Source: CAYNNP01 sp964398215 (GTDB lineage Bacteria > Planctomycetota > Planctomycetia > Pirellulales > Pirellulaceae). Taken from it: a stretch of DNA of 32,437 nucleotides. The translations under genes and the position numbers were made by a program. The DNA lies in assembly GCA_964398215.1 (NCBI GenBank), contig CAYNNP010000045.1, positions 1 through 32,437 on the forward strand, read 5' to 3'. The notes below the pieces were generated by a model. It was not told where the DNA came from. It made no database searches and saw nothing but the letters and a program-made list of their open reading frames with translations. Position 1 is the first letter of the stretch, and every line of letters starts with the position of its first letter. This document shows, in pieces, positions 23,342 to 31,337 of the stretch.

Positions 23342-24481
23342 TTATGCGGCAATGGGAGCCGACTGGTCAGCAAGCTCAAGACACGTTTTTGCGACAGCCT
23401 GCATCGCGTTGTCGATGTCACCAATCCGCACTTCCTTCAAGTCTCGCATTTCACGACGCACAATATTTGCACGTGAACGAGGCAGACGCAGGATCGCCGC
23501 ATCGGCAACTTCGCTGGGCAAACCACACAAAGCCAAAAAAGCAGTTCGCGTGCTGACCTGCCCAAGACCTCGGCACAAGTCATCGGGCGACAACGCCGTC
23601 AAATAATCGTGGTTGCTGAATTCAACTTCTTTGTTCGTATCATCCGTTTCCGTTGCCAAAGCGACTGTCGCTATCGAATCGGTCGGTTGCTGTGTTGGCG
23701 GCTCTGCGAGAATTGATTCAGCATCAATCACGTGGTCGTCTTGCGGCAACTCGGGATGTCTGGATCGCGAAGGCAAAAACACTTCCTCGAAATCGTGTGG
23801 CATCGCTTGCTTGATCGCCTCCAACGCATTACGGCCAGGCTGAGCCAGCGACTCGTCAACACTTTCCAGCTTTTCTTTTAAATGTCGTGCAACATCTTCG
23901 GCGGTCGATTGAAAAACTTCATCCAAGCTTTCGATTCGTCGCAGCGTTTCTGCTTGGGTAACCGCTTCCAGTCGTGGCAAGATCCTGGCGGCTTGCTTTG
24001 GCGTGATCGATGCAAACACCAATGCGATCATTTGCGGATGCTCATCGCTCAGAACTTTGGCGACCAATTCGTCTTGAATTTCATCCAGGAACGCGAAAGG
24101 AGACTGTGTATTTGTATTTGTCGTTGGCAAATCCCACTGCGTTACAACCGACGATACTTGCCGCCGCAAGCGATCTTCGCGCAGTCCCGCAGGCGTTGGA
24201 TCGCCGCGCTGGAATTCGTCCTCGATGTCGCCATGACGCGAAGTCACATGAACTTCTGGTGATTCGCTGCTACCGACGCTATCACTGAATTGCTGCAGGA
24301 TCCGTTTCCGTTCGTCGTCATCGATAGGATCCAAGGTGGCGAAAACGACTTCCAGATCTTGCTTGAGTTCCGGATCGACTGCGTTGACCAAATCCGCTGC
24401 CACTTCGCTGGGCAAACTACTGAGCACGATCGCGATTCGGCGCAATCCCGATGTCGATTTTGATATCTGTTTGGTTCCCAT
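23342..24481 (-). CDS. fliG: Flagellar motor switch protein FliG
   Basis: A 379-residue protein of the C-ring switch complex. The N-terminal domain begins MGTKQISKSTSGLRRIAIVL, with LSSLPSEVAADLVNAVDPE. The middle domain shows DEHPQMIALVFASITPKQAA and ILPRLEAVTQAETLRRIESL, a clear FliG block. The C-terminal domain, which meets the stator, ends LCGLPSEVADAAILRLPRSR plus a charged helix, more diverged than the model FliG proteins. A low-complexity stretch of about 60 residues separates middle and C-terminal domains. The frame opens at 24664, overlapping fliF by 59 bases, but the first 61 codons do not look like FliG and the family N-terminus starts at 24481. Confidence 0.87.
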   Translation of the reverse strand: MGTKQISKSTSGLRRIAIVLSSLPSEVAADLVNAVDPELKQDLEVVFATLDPIDDDERKRILQQFSDSVGSSESPEVHVTSRHGDIEDEFQRGDPTPAGLREDRLRRQVSSVVTQWDLPTTNTNTQSPFAFLDEIQDELVAKVLSDEHPQMIALVFASITPKQAARILPRLEAVTQAETLRRIESLDEVFQSTAEDVARHLKEKLESVDESLAQPGRNALEAIKQAMPHDFEEVFLPSRSRHPELPQDDHVIDAESILAEPPTQQPTDSIATVALATETDDTNKEVEFSNHDYLTALSPDDLCRGLGQVSTRTAFLALCGLPSEVADAAILRLPRSRANIVRREMRDLKEVRIGDIDNAMQAVAKTCLELADQSAPIAA

Positions 24482-24605
24482 CCATGGGCTCCGCAAGAAT
24501 TTGTTGGCGATACGCCGCTCCGCGACTCGCAGATCGATACAACCTCGGTGATCGACTCCACGAGGTTTACTTTTAGAAGATAGGCCGCATGGCGGAAAGA
24601 GAGAA

Positions 24606-26174
24606 TTACGCCGCTTCGCCCAACCAAGCCTGGATAACTTGGATCGCTCGATCAGGATTGTCACGCACCAATGCCGTCAAATTATCGTCAACTTCGGCAA
24701 CCGGCTCATCCACGGGGACTTGTTCAGCAACGCTTTTTGTCGTCGGTTCGCTAGAAGGTTGTTTGTTGCCGCGAATTGAACCCAGTAACAGAATTGCAAA
24801 CACCGATCCAACCACGCCGATGATCAGCGTTTGAGTCGGGATCGACGTGATGGAAAATTCATTTTGATTCAGAAGTCCATTGCCAGCAATTGGAGTCACC
24901 GAAATGTCGGTATCTGGAAAACTGTAGACTTCTACCACCGCGTCGTCTTGCCCGCGTTCCGCAGAATCGCCAAGTCGTGTCAGGACTGCTGGACGCACCG
25001 CGGCGGTCACATTGGTTCGCATTCGTTGCTGTGCTTGCTGAAGTTGTTGATCAGCGTGTTCTGGCGAAACAAAATCGCCTTGTTTCAAGACGATGGATGT
25101 GGTCGAACGAAGATGGCTTTCGGGAATTCCGATCGACAAGCTTATCGACTGAATCGCAGGATGTAGGTTGTGGTTTTGCGTGCTGGGAATTTTGGATTTC
25201 TGATCAGCGAGCGGTGAATTGATTCGCTTCGTGCGGCTTCCTTTGACACGCGTCACGGCACTGATCAAACCAATCAGCCCAGGGTCACTGTTGTGATCGA
25301 CGGTAGGTTGCGGCTGAACTGGTTCCACAACGGTGACAGCTGGCGGCGGCGCTTGACTGACTGGAATCGCATCGCAAGCGTTGGCGTTGGCTATTTGCAC
25401 ATACGCCTTCACGCGCAGACCGTCGTAACCTCGCAAAATCTCGCGTACTTCCTGTTCTAGGCTGGCTTGCTGTTCCCGTTCCATGAACGCAATCGGATCG
25501 TTCACATAACACGCGTTGGGGTCCGCATTTGTGTCAACAACGACAATGTTTTCGGCCAGCATGTCTGCATACGAACCGCGGATGAATTCGCGAATCGTCT
25601 CGACGCGTGCCAGTGGCAGCATTAGGTCGCCCTCGGGACGAACAACAACACTTGCTGATTGCGTTCGGCGACCGCTGAACCCATCACGCTCGCCTCGATC
25701 GTATTCCACGCTGGCCCAACGAATGTCAGGAAATGCCGCCAGTTTGTTGCCCAAGTCACGTTGCTTGGCATTCAACTCGCGTGATTGTCGTTGGCTTGTC
25801 GATTCGAACAAGCTTGCATTTTCGATCGCCTGTTGAACGCTGCTTCGGAGCGACACGGGCAGCGCGGCGTTGTCGTCTAACGCGGAAAGGTATTTGTTTC
25901 TGTTTTGAACAGGGATCAAGATCTTGTCGTTATCACGCGTCCAGCCGTTGAGACCTGCGCGGCTGAATGCGATTTCGACTGCGTCCAGTTCTTGAACCGC
26001 AAGACTCCTGCCGCCAAACAGATGTTGTTGACTGGTTTCTTGGCTACTCCGCAAAACATACAAGCCGCCGCCAATGACGGCGCAAACGCAAATCGTCAAA
26101 AATAGTCGCGTTGTTAACGACATTTCCTTGACAGTGCGTTGGATGATCTCGGAAGACTGGCCAAGATGCTTCAT
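24606..26174 (-). CDS. fliF: Flagellar MS-ring protein FliF
   Basis: A 522-residue protein with an N-terminal membrane segment (about 22-41) and a second near 463-482 (TLIIGVVGSVFAILLLGSIR). Between them lies the periplasmic ring region: a ring-building motif domain with LDAVEIAFSRAGLNGW, a YscJ/FliF-type segment DIRWASVEYDRGERDGFSG and SASVVVRPEGDLMLPLARVE. The C-terminal end LVRDNPDRAIQVIQAWLGEA is the conserved FliG-binding peptide, which clinches the call. It builds the MS ring around the export gate. It starts the fliF-G-H-I-J run. The sequence is diverged from well-studied FliF but all key blocks are in order. Confidence 0.88.
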   Translation of the reverse strand: MKHLGQSSEIIQRTVKEMSLTTRLFLTICVCAVIGGGLYVLRSSQETSQQHLFGGRSLAVQELDAVEIAFSRAGLNGWTRDNDKILIPVQNRNKYLSALDDNAALPVSLRSSVQQAIENASLFESTSQRQSRELNAKQRDLGNKLAAFPDIRWASVEYDRGERDGFSGRRTQSASVVVRPEGDLMLPLARVETIREFIRGSYADMLAENIVVVDTNADPNACYVNDPIAFMEREQQASLEQEVREILRGYDGLRVKAYVQIANANACDAIPVSQAPPPAVTVVEPVQPQPTVDHNSDPGLIGLISAVTRVKGSRTKRINSPLADQKSKIPSTQNHNLHPAIQSISLSIGIPESHLRSTTSIVLKQGDFVSPEHADQQLQQAQQRMRTNVTAAVRPAVLTRLGDSAERGQDDAVVEVYSFPDTDISVTPIAGNGLLNQNEFSITSIPTQTLIIGVVGSVFAILLLGSIRGNKQPSSEPTTKSVAEQVPVDEPVAEVDDNLTALVRDNPDRAIQVIQAWLGEAA

Positions 26175-26244
26175 GCGAGCGGGCGGAAAATGGTAAGGGG
26201 CTAAATCGAAAGGATAGAAGAAGATACGTTGATGCCTGACCGCG

Positions 26245-26667
26245 CTACGCAGCCATGCGTCCTAGCTGCCCACGATCAGGGAACGTGACTCGCAATAGAA
26301 CTCCGCCAGCATCACTGTTTTGCCAATCCAGCTTTGCGCCCAATTGGCCTGCGACGAAGGGGATCGAATGAGCGCGTTCGTCCTCAGCACGCCGGTCGTC
26401 ACGAATTTCAAGGACGGTTCCGCTGGCTGTCCGGCAAGCAGTGATTGCAAAATCGCCACCATCAACCATTTCTTCCAGAGTTTGATTCACCAAGGTTTCG
26501 ATCAGCGAAGCGGTTTGGATTGGGCACGCCGGAATTGGCAAATCCGGGTCAATGTCGGTTTCCAGACCAATGGGACTAGGATGTTGAATCAACAGAGGTG
26601 CAGTGACGGTTTCAACCAAAACCGCAAGGGTCGGGCATTGATCAGGACGAATCCATTTGTCTTTCAT
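26245..26667 (-). CDS. Orphan degenerate histidine-kinase-type ATPase domain
   Basis: A 140-residue soluble protein that appears to be a lone HATPase-like domain. The segment LIETLVNQTLEEM (Asn61) resembles the N box. The C-terminal strands LGAKLDWQNSDAGGVLLRVTFP resemble the glycine-rich G2 end of histidine kinases. The D-x-G-x-G box is replaced by EIRDDRRA, so nucleotide binding is doubtful. There is no sensor, phosphoacceptor histidine or membrane segment. Two ATG codons are adjacent; the second at 26667 has GAGGA at six bases, the better spacing. The gene ends 70 bases before fliF on the same strand and may be the first gene of the flagellar operon. An unrelated fold is possible, so confidence is moderate. 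Confidence 0.5.
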   Translation of the reverse strand: MKDKWIRPDQCPTLAVLVETVTAPLLIQHPSPIGLETDIDPDLPIPACPIQTASLIETLVNQTLEEMVDGGDFAITACRTASGTVLEIRDDRRAEDERAHSIPFVAGQLGAKLDWQNSDAGGVLLRVTFPDRGQLGRMAA

Positions 26668-26673
26668 CATAGG

Positions 26674-26678
26674 TCCTC
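26674..26678 (-). promoter_or_regulatory. Ribosome binding site that favours the second ATG
   Basis: GAGGA on the minus strand lies three bases before the first ATG (26670) and six before the second (26667). Normal spacing favours the second. Confidence 0.5.
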
Positions 26679-26797
26679 ACGGAATTGCTTGCGTCGGCTT
26701 CAGCGATCGATACCAATACACAGAGGCCGAGGGCAAGAGATCATTCTTCTTGCTAGCTAGCGTTTCGGCTAGAGATAGAGAACTAGGATTCAGCCAG

Positions 26798-26857
26798 TAG
26801 CCGGAGTCGCCAGACTTCGGTTTGTACAAATGGCCTGAATTCTGGTGAATCCAGTTA
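26798..26857. repeat. Intergenic inverted repeat, AGTCGCCAGA family
   Basis: The unit at 26798-26820 (GTAGCCGGAGTCGCCAGACT onward) faces a looser inverted copy at 26834-26857, which reads ACTGGATTCACCAGAATTC in reverse complement. A third copy is at 32389-32414. It lies just after the end of the kinase gene and could also act as a transcription stop. Confidence 0.65.
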
Positions 26858-26868
26858 CCCCTGATGGA

Positions 26869-28824
26869 TCAAGGCTGCTCTAGCTCCTGGACCATTTTGT
26901 GTAGCCGTGAGGTGTTTGGTAGTTGATTCAGATAGCGCCGAACGGTTTCCATCTGCGAACTGGATTCCATATCGCGACCAGCTAGCTTTAATGCCTTGGC
27001 CAGCAAAATCATCGTGCGAACACGATCTTCTGAATCTCGATCATTTTCGGTGTGAATGTAAAGGCTCTCTTGCAGTTTCGTGACCGCATTGACGAAGTCT
27101 TGCGAGTTCAAGTACTGCTCACCGAGCAAATCCAGGGTCCTGGCAACAAGCGGATCAGTCCCGCCAAACTCTGCACGCTGTCGCGCAAGAATCTGTTGCA
27201 AAAAAACGATATCGCCCGACTGGGCGTCTCCCATTTCGCTCACAGGCAACAAATCACCGACTTCCTTTTTGGGGAGCTGATTGCGAAGCCATTTTGAGAT
27301 GGCGATGTCTTTGGCTGAATTGATTTTCAATCGGTTGAAGTCGGAAACCGCACGCAGATGAGCTCGCTCGTTTCGCAACTGACGATCGAGCGCCTTGTAC
27401 TGTTTCTCGAACGAACGTGAACGCGCCTTTTCGATCTGTGCATCCTGGCGCGCGTTGACTAGTTCTTCCAACCGTTGTTTGGACAGTGTTTCGGCCTCGA
27501 CTGCCTGCGCCGCTAAACGATTGGCGCGGGACGCAGCCGACATGCTAAAGATGGAAACCGAAAGCAAAAGAGCTGCAGAACAAGCCGACGTAATCACGAC
27601 CCACTTGTGTTTGCGAAACGTACGCCGGTAATAAGAAATAAACGGTTGCCGAGCGATCGCAACAGGATCACCATCAAGATGCCGGTCCAGGTCGGCAGCC
27701 AGCTCGGCGACAGATCCATATCGCTCGGCGCGGTCTTTGGAAAGACACTTCAAGGTGATCGCGTCAAGATTCCCCTTCAACTCGGCCTGTAATTCCTTTG
27801 GTGCTAACTCACGATCGCGGAACACCTGAGGCTTTTTGTCGACCAATTTCAGCAAGCGGCTGCTTGGCAATTCGATCGACCGAGTCTGGATGATTTCACG
27901 AATCGAAAGCATGTTCTTTGATTTCAAGTCTTCCAATTCAAAGGGCGTGGAGCCGGTCAATAGCTCGAATAAAATCGCGCCCAGTGAATAGATGTCCGTT
28001 CGAGTATCGTGATCGTTGCCTTGCGTATCGGTTTGCTCGGGACTCATGTATTCAGGCGTACCGATCATGCAAGCGAGCTTGGTCAGATCCGTTTGGCCCG
28101 AAACGTGACCATGGGTGGCTTTGGAAACACCAAAGTCGATCACCTTGGAGTGAAACTCGCCGTCTTTTCGAGACACCAGGATGTTGGACGGTTTCAAATC
28201 GCGATGGATAAGGCCTTTTTGATGCGCGTGTTGGATTGCATTGCAAAGTTCGCGAAAAATCGACAGCCGCTGATCGATGGTCAGTCGTTGCTCGTCACAG
28301 AAGACGGTAATCGGCTCGCCAGACACCAACTCCATGGCAAAAAACGGACGGCCTGTCTTGGTCGCACCCGCGTCGAAGACTTTCGTGATGCCACGGTGGT
28401 CCATCACTGCGAGCGCCTGACGTTCTGCCGCGAAACGGGCGACGAAGCTCTTTGTGTCCATCCCCAGCTTGATAACTTTCACCGCGACACGGCGACGAAT
28501 CGGCTCTTTTTGTTCGGCAAGGTAAACGTCGCCCATCCCGCCGGAACCCAGCAGTCGCACCAGATGGTATTGTCCAATGGTTTGACCAGTAAGGTCGGCC
28601 GGTTGGTCTTCGCTGTAAGTGATATTGCCGTCGCGATCCAGGCTCACTTCGCGGTCCAAAATGAAACTGTTGCCGTTCTGCAGATCCAATAACTGCTGGA
28701 CGCGATCGCGAAGGTTGACGTTGTCGCCGCAGGCTTGATAGACATAATCAAGCCGCGCAACTGGCGAAGCGACCTCGAGGGCTTCGAGAAATATCTCCTG
28801 TTCGCGTATGTCAACGGTTCGCAC
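26869..28824 (-). CDS. Membrane serine/threonine protein kinase
   Basis: A 651-residue kinase. The N-terminal about 80 residues (REQEIFLEALEVASP, then LRDRVQQLLDLQ) form the short helical lead common to planctomycete and myxobacterial kinases. The kinase domain runs from about 86 to 383: glycine loop GSGGMGDV (93-100), Lys116 in VAVKV, catalytic loop HRDLKPSN (His206, Asp208), DFG at 229-231 and GTPEYMSPEQ. All key residues are present, so it should be active. A membrane segment lies at about 407-429, then a coiled-coil and TPR-like extracytoplasmic part. The start is GTG, three bases after the stop of the sigma factor gene. The pair suggests that phosphorylation and this sigma factor share a signal path. 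Confidence 0.92.
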   Translation of the reverse strand: MRTVDIREQEIFLEALEVASPVARLDYVYQACGDNVNLRDRVQQLLDLQNGNSFILDREVSLDRDGNITYSEDQPADLTGQTIGQYHLVRLLGSGGMGDVYLAEQKEPIRRRVAVKVIKLGMDTKSFVARFAAERQALAVMDHRGITKVFDAGATKTGRPFFAMELVSGEPITVFCDEQRLTIDQRLSIFRELCNAIQHAHQKGLIHRDLKPSNILVSRKDGEFHSKVIDFGVSKATHGHVSGQTDLTKLACMIGTPEYMSPEQTDTQGNDHDTRTDIYSLGAILFELLTGSTPFELEDLKSKNMLSIREIIQTRSIELPSSRLLKLVDKKPQVFRDRELAPKELQAELKGNLDAITLKCLSKDRAERYGSVAELAADLDRHLDGDPVAIARQPFISYYRRTFRKHKWVVITSACSAALLLSVSIFSMSAASRANRLAAQAVEAETLSKQRLEELVNARQDAQIEKARSRSFEKQYKALDRQLRNERAHLRAVSDFNRLKINSAKDIAISKWLRNQLPKKEVGDLLPVSEMGDAQSGDIVFLQQILARQRAEFGGTDPLVARTLDLLGEQYLNSQDFVNAVTKLQESLYIHTENDRDSEDRVRTMILLAKALKLAGRDMESSSQMETVRRYLNQLPNTSRLHKMVQELEQP

Positions 28825-28827
28825 GAC

Positions 28828-29388
28828 TCAGTCTTGCTCCTGCTCGGAGATGTGCCGCTGAAGCCATGCTCTTGCATACGCCCAAAATCGGTCGGCAGTC
28901 CGCGGCGGAATGTCTAGAACCTTGGCAGCTTCGTTAAGCTTCATTCCGCCAAAGAACTTCAGCTTTACCAGTTCAGCTTTTGTCTTGTCTAACAATTCCA
29001 GTTCGGACAAAGCTTCATCGAGCGCCAACAGTTCGTCGGATTCCGAATTCATCTCAGCGATGTCATCCAAGCAAACTCGTTTTGCATTGCCACCACGCTT
29101 CTTTCGATTCTTGCGACGGGCATGATCGATCAGGATCCTTCGCATCGCTTCGGACGCAGCACCAAAAAAGTGGGCTCGGTTTTCCCACGTGTCTGAATTG
29201 GTTCCAACCAACCGCATGTAGGCTTCGTGAACCAGCGCGGTCGGCTGAAGCGTATGCCCAATTTGTTCACTCGCCAAACGCGAAGCGGCAAGTCGCTTGA
29301 GGTCGCTGTAGATCACCGGAAGCAGGTCATCGGTCGCGCTCGCTTCCCCTGCGGCGACAGCTTGGATAATTAGCGTTACGTCATTCAT
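28828..29388 (-). CDS. ECF-type RNA polymerase sigma factor (Sigma70_ECF family)
   Basis: A 186-residue sigma factor. Region 2 includes LLPVIYSDLKRLAASRL, TLQPTALVHEAYMRLVG and HFFGAASEAMRRILIDHARR, the signature of the ECF subgroup frequent in planctomycetes (Pfam Sigma70_ECF). Region 4 with its helix-turn-helix is LKFFGGMKLNEAAKVLDIPP and the following helix. It directs RNA polymerase to a small regulon, here unknown. No anti-sigma gene is adjacent; the kinase directly downstream probably takes that role. The frame is open to 29499, but the family N-terminus (MNDVTLIIQAV) starts at the ATG 29388, so the shorter form is used. Confidence 0.92.
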   Translation of the reverse strand: MNDVTLIIQAVAAGEASATDDLLPVIYSDLKRLAASRLASEQIGHTLQPTALVHEAYMRLVGTNSDTWENRAHFFGAASEAMRRILIDHARRKNRKKRGGNAKRVCLDDIAEMNSESDELLALDEALSELELLDKTKAELVKLKFFGGMKLNEAAKVLDIPPRTADRFWAYARAWLQRHISEQEQD

Positions 29389-29930
29389 AAGTCGCAGAGG
29401 CTTAGCTCTTTCCTTGCCGACAACGGCACTCAATAGGGCGAGTCTGGATGGTGCCGACTGGGGCGAGGCACAGCTATTGGATTGGGTGATTAGAAACACA
29501 GTGAGTGATCACAAGCCCACTGGTCCATTGTAAATGTTGTTGGCGAAATTGTGGATTCGCTGGTGATTTTTCGGAAAAAACACCAAAACGCGGGCGATCT
29601 ATCAGGTACAGGTGGCCTGATGCTCATTTCCCGACGGCTGTGAAGTATCGGATCGCCATACGCCGACCGCCTCCAACGCATTTCTTACCTGGACGACGAA
29701 CGAGCAACCTGCACCATGCCGAGCCTTGTGGGTAAACTGATCCACCCTCGCTGGTGCTTTTTGGAGTTGCGCTTTTACCTCAGGCACTGGTTTTTGGTAA
29801 CCCGATGCGTGAGTGAGGGACAGAGTCAATATTGATTGTCCCTCACGAACGCTTCGGGTTACCAGAAAAACGCAACTTCAAAACCGGTGCTCCAGCGTTG
29901 AAAAGATCCAAACCAAACTTAAGTCTTGAT
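29389..29930. promoter_or_regulatory. Divergent intergenic region with large palindrome
   Basis: These 542 bases separate the sigma factor and the second sulfatase and should carry both promoters. The main structure is a 28-base-arm palindrome at 29795-29864. Weaker matching continues outward on both sides (GGAGTTGCGCTTTT at about 29763 against AAAAACGCAACTTC at about 29866). No gene with recognisable features was seen in the region. Confidence 0.5.
29795..29864. repeat. Large imperfect palindrome (28-bp arms)
   Basis: The arms 29795-29822 (beginning TGGTAACCCGATGCGTGAGT) and 29837-29864 match at 25 of 28 positions in reverse complement around a 14-base AT-rich loop. Homology extends partly outside the arms. 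It looks like a REP-class element with the CCCTCAC and CGGGTTACC parts. It makes the TTG at 29832 an implausible start for the sulfatase. Confidence 0.75.
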
Positions 29931-31187
29931 ATGAATCCAGAGTATCCATTGAAACTGATGAAACTGACGTGTCTGCTGTGTGGCGTTTTCGTGGTGGCAG
30001 GGCAGACAACCGCAGCGGCAGCGGACCAGCCAAATGTGATCTACATCAATACCGATGACTGGGGTATCGGAAAGGTTCCGCCTTACAAGCTGGACGATGC
30101 CAGTATGAAAATCATCAAGACGCCCAATCTTGATAAGCTGGCCGCGGGAGGGATGAAGTTCACTAGAGCTTATGCGGGTAACGCAGTATGTGGCCCATCT
30201 CGCTGCAGTCTGATAACGGGAAAACATGGTGGCCACGCAGCCTGGCGTGCTAACCATGGAGGCACTCCCGTCGCCAAGTGGCCGCCAGCCTACCCGATGC
30301 TGGGCGAAGTCGCGCGAAAGGCCGGCTACACCACAGCAGGATTCGGCAAGTTAAGCATGGGCGGTTCTCACAAGCCCGAGACGATCACTCACACCGGTTG
30401 GGATTACTGGCTTGGCTACCTGGGGCACGTTGATTGCCGAAGTTTTTACAACTCCTACATCTGGGAAAATGGCGTCAAAATTCCGATTCCAGAAAACGAT
30501 CGCAAAAAGATCCGCGAGCATGTCCCCGTCCTTGGCGAACACGGTGTCTTTTCGGAAGACCTGTACACCGACAAGATCATTGAGTTCATGACCAAGAACA
30601 AAGAGAAACCGTTCTTTGTGTACTTTGCCAGCACGGTTCCGCACGGCGATGCATCAACCGTTCCGTTTAACGGCTTGTGGACTCCTTCGGTGGAAGGCTA
30701 CGACAAACTCGGNNNNNNNNNNNNNNNNNNNNNNNNNNNNNNNNNNNNNNNNNNNNNNNNNNNNNNNNNNNNNNNNNNNNNNNNNNNNNNNNNNNNNNNN
30801 NNNNNNNNNNNNCAATGGACAACTCAGTACGACCTGATGCCAACTTTGGCAGATGCCGGTGGGCTTCCCAAGTCTCCCGAGATGGACGGCATTTCGATCC
30901 TGCCGACACTCAAAAACATGCCCGAACAGCAGGCAGATCGTGAGTATCTTTACTGGGAGTTCTATGAACGGGCGAAACAGCAAGCCGTTCATTTAGACAA
31001 ATGGAAAGGCTACCGAATCAATGGCCTGAAGGGAAAAATCGAACTCTACGATTTGTCCACCGACATCGCCGAAGAAAACGACGTCGCTTCCAGCCATCCG
31101 GAGGTCGTCAAACGCATTGCCAAGATCATGCGTGACGAGCACGAAACGCACCCAAATAAGAGATGGCAACTGCCGGGTTTAGACTGA
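29931..31187 (+). CDS. Exported sulfatase, interrupted by assembly gap
   Basis: A sulfatase with an export signal (hydrophobic run about residues 11-31), metal-binding start VIYINTDDWGIG, and formylglycine signature CGPSRCSLITGK with Cys87. The usual GKWHLG block reads GFGKLSMGG, so the His is replaced. The C-terminal part has QYDLMPTLADAGGLP and a normal sulfatase ending. An N run at 30713-30812 removes the middle: the SDNG and R-x-P blocks seen in the sulfatase at 6238-7668 are absent on either side. By comparison with that gene about 100 residues should fit there, more than the 34 that 100 bases allow, so the gap is probably longer. The frame agreeing across the N run is chance. The ATG at 29931 is preferred over 29832; ATG 29958 is also possible. 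Confidence 0.85.
   Translation: MNPEYPLKLMKLTCLLCGVFVVAGQTTAAAADQPNVIYINTDDWGIGKVPPYKLDDASMKIIKTPNLDKLAAGGMKFTRAYAGNAVCGPSRCSLITGKHGGHAAWRANHGGTPVAKWPPAYPMLGEVARKAGYTTAGFGKLSMGGSHKPETITHTGWDYWLGYLGHVDCRSFYNSYIWENGVKIPIPENDRKKIREHVPVLGEHGVFSEDLYTDKIIEFMTKNKEKPFFVYFASTVPHGDASTVPFNGLWTPSVEGYDKLXXXXXXXXXXXXXXXXXXXXXXXXXXXXXXXXXXQWTTQYDLMPTLADAGGLPKSPEMDGISILPTLKNMPEQQADREYLYWEFYERAKQQAVHLDKWKGYRINGLKGKIELYDLSTDIAEENDVASSHPEVVKRIAKIMRDEHETHPNKRWQLPGLD
30713..30812. other. Assembly gap (100 N) inside sulfatase
   Basis: A placeholder-length N run. The flanking sequences are not duplicated, unlike the gap at 10142, so real sequence of unknown length is missing here. Confidence 0.97.
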
Positions 31188-31327
31188 TCCGTCCCGGCCT
31201 GATTCGCTCGGGCGATCAAATCTTGCTGAAATTCTGAGAATGCCATTTTTTGTTGGCGCTTTGTGGATGTGTTCCGACGCATGACCACTTGAAGCTCGCG
31301 ATATGCACCATGCAGGCCCGTTTTCTC

Positions 31328-31332
31328 AGGAG
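31328..31332 (+). promoter_or_regulatory. Ribosome binding site of moxR-like gene
   Basis: AGGAG, five bases before the ATG at 31338, in a region with few other strong Shine-Dalgarno sites. Confidence 0.7.
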
Positions 31333-31337
31333 AATTT

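Noticed and set aside
24482..24664. Longer FliG N-terminus overlapping fliF
   Set aside because: The extra 61 residues contain no FliG-like sequence and overlap coding sequence of fliF.
28009..28692. A 227-residue open frame on the plus strand
   Set aside because: It lies entirely antisense to the kinase, shows no domain or signal, and follows from the kinase codon pattern.
29832..29930. TTG start giving a 33-residue longer sulfatase
   Set aside because: The TTG falls in the loop of a palindromic repeat and the added residues would precede a normal export signal.
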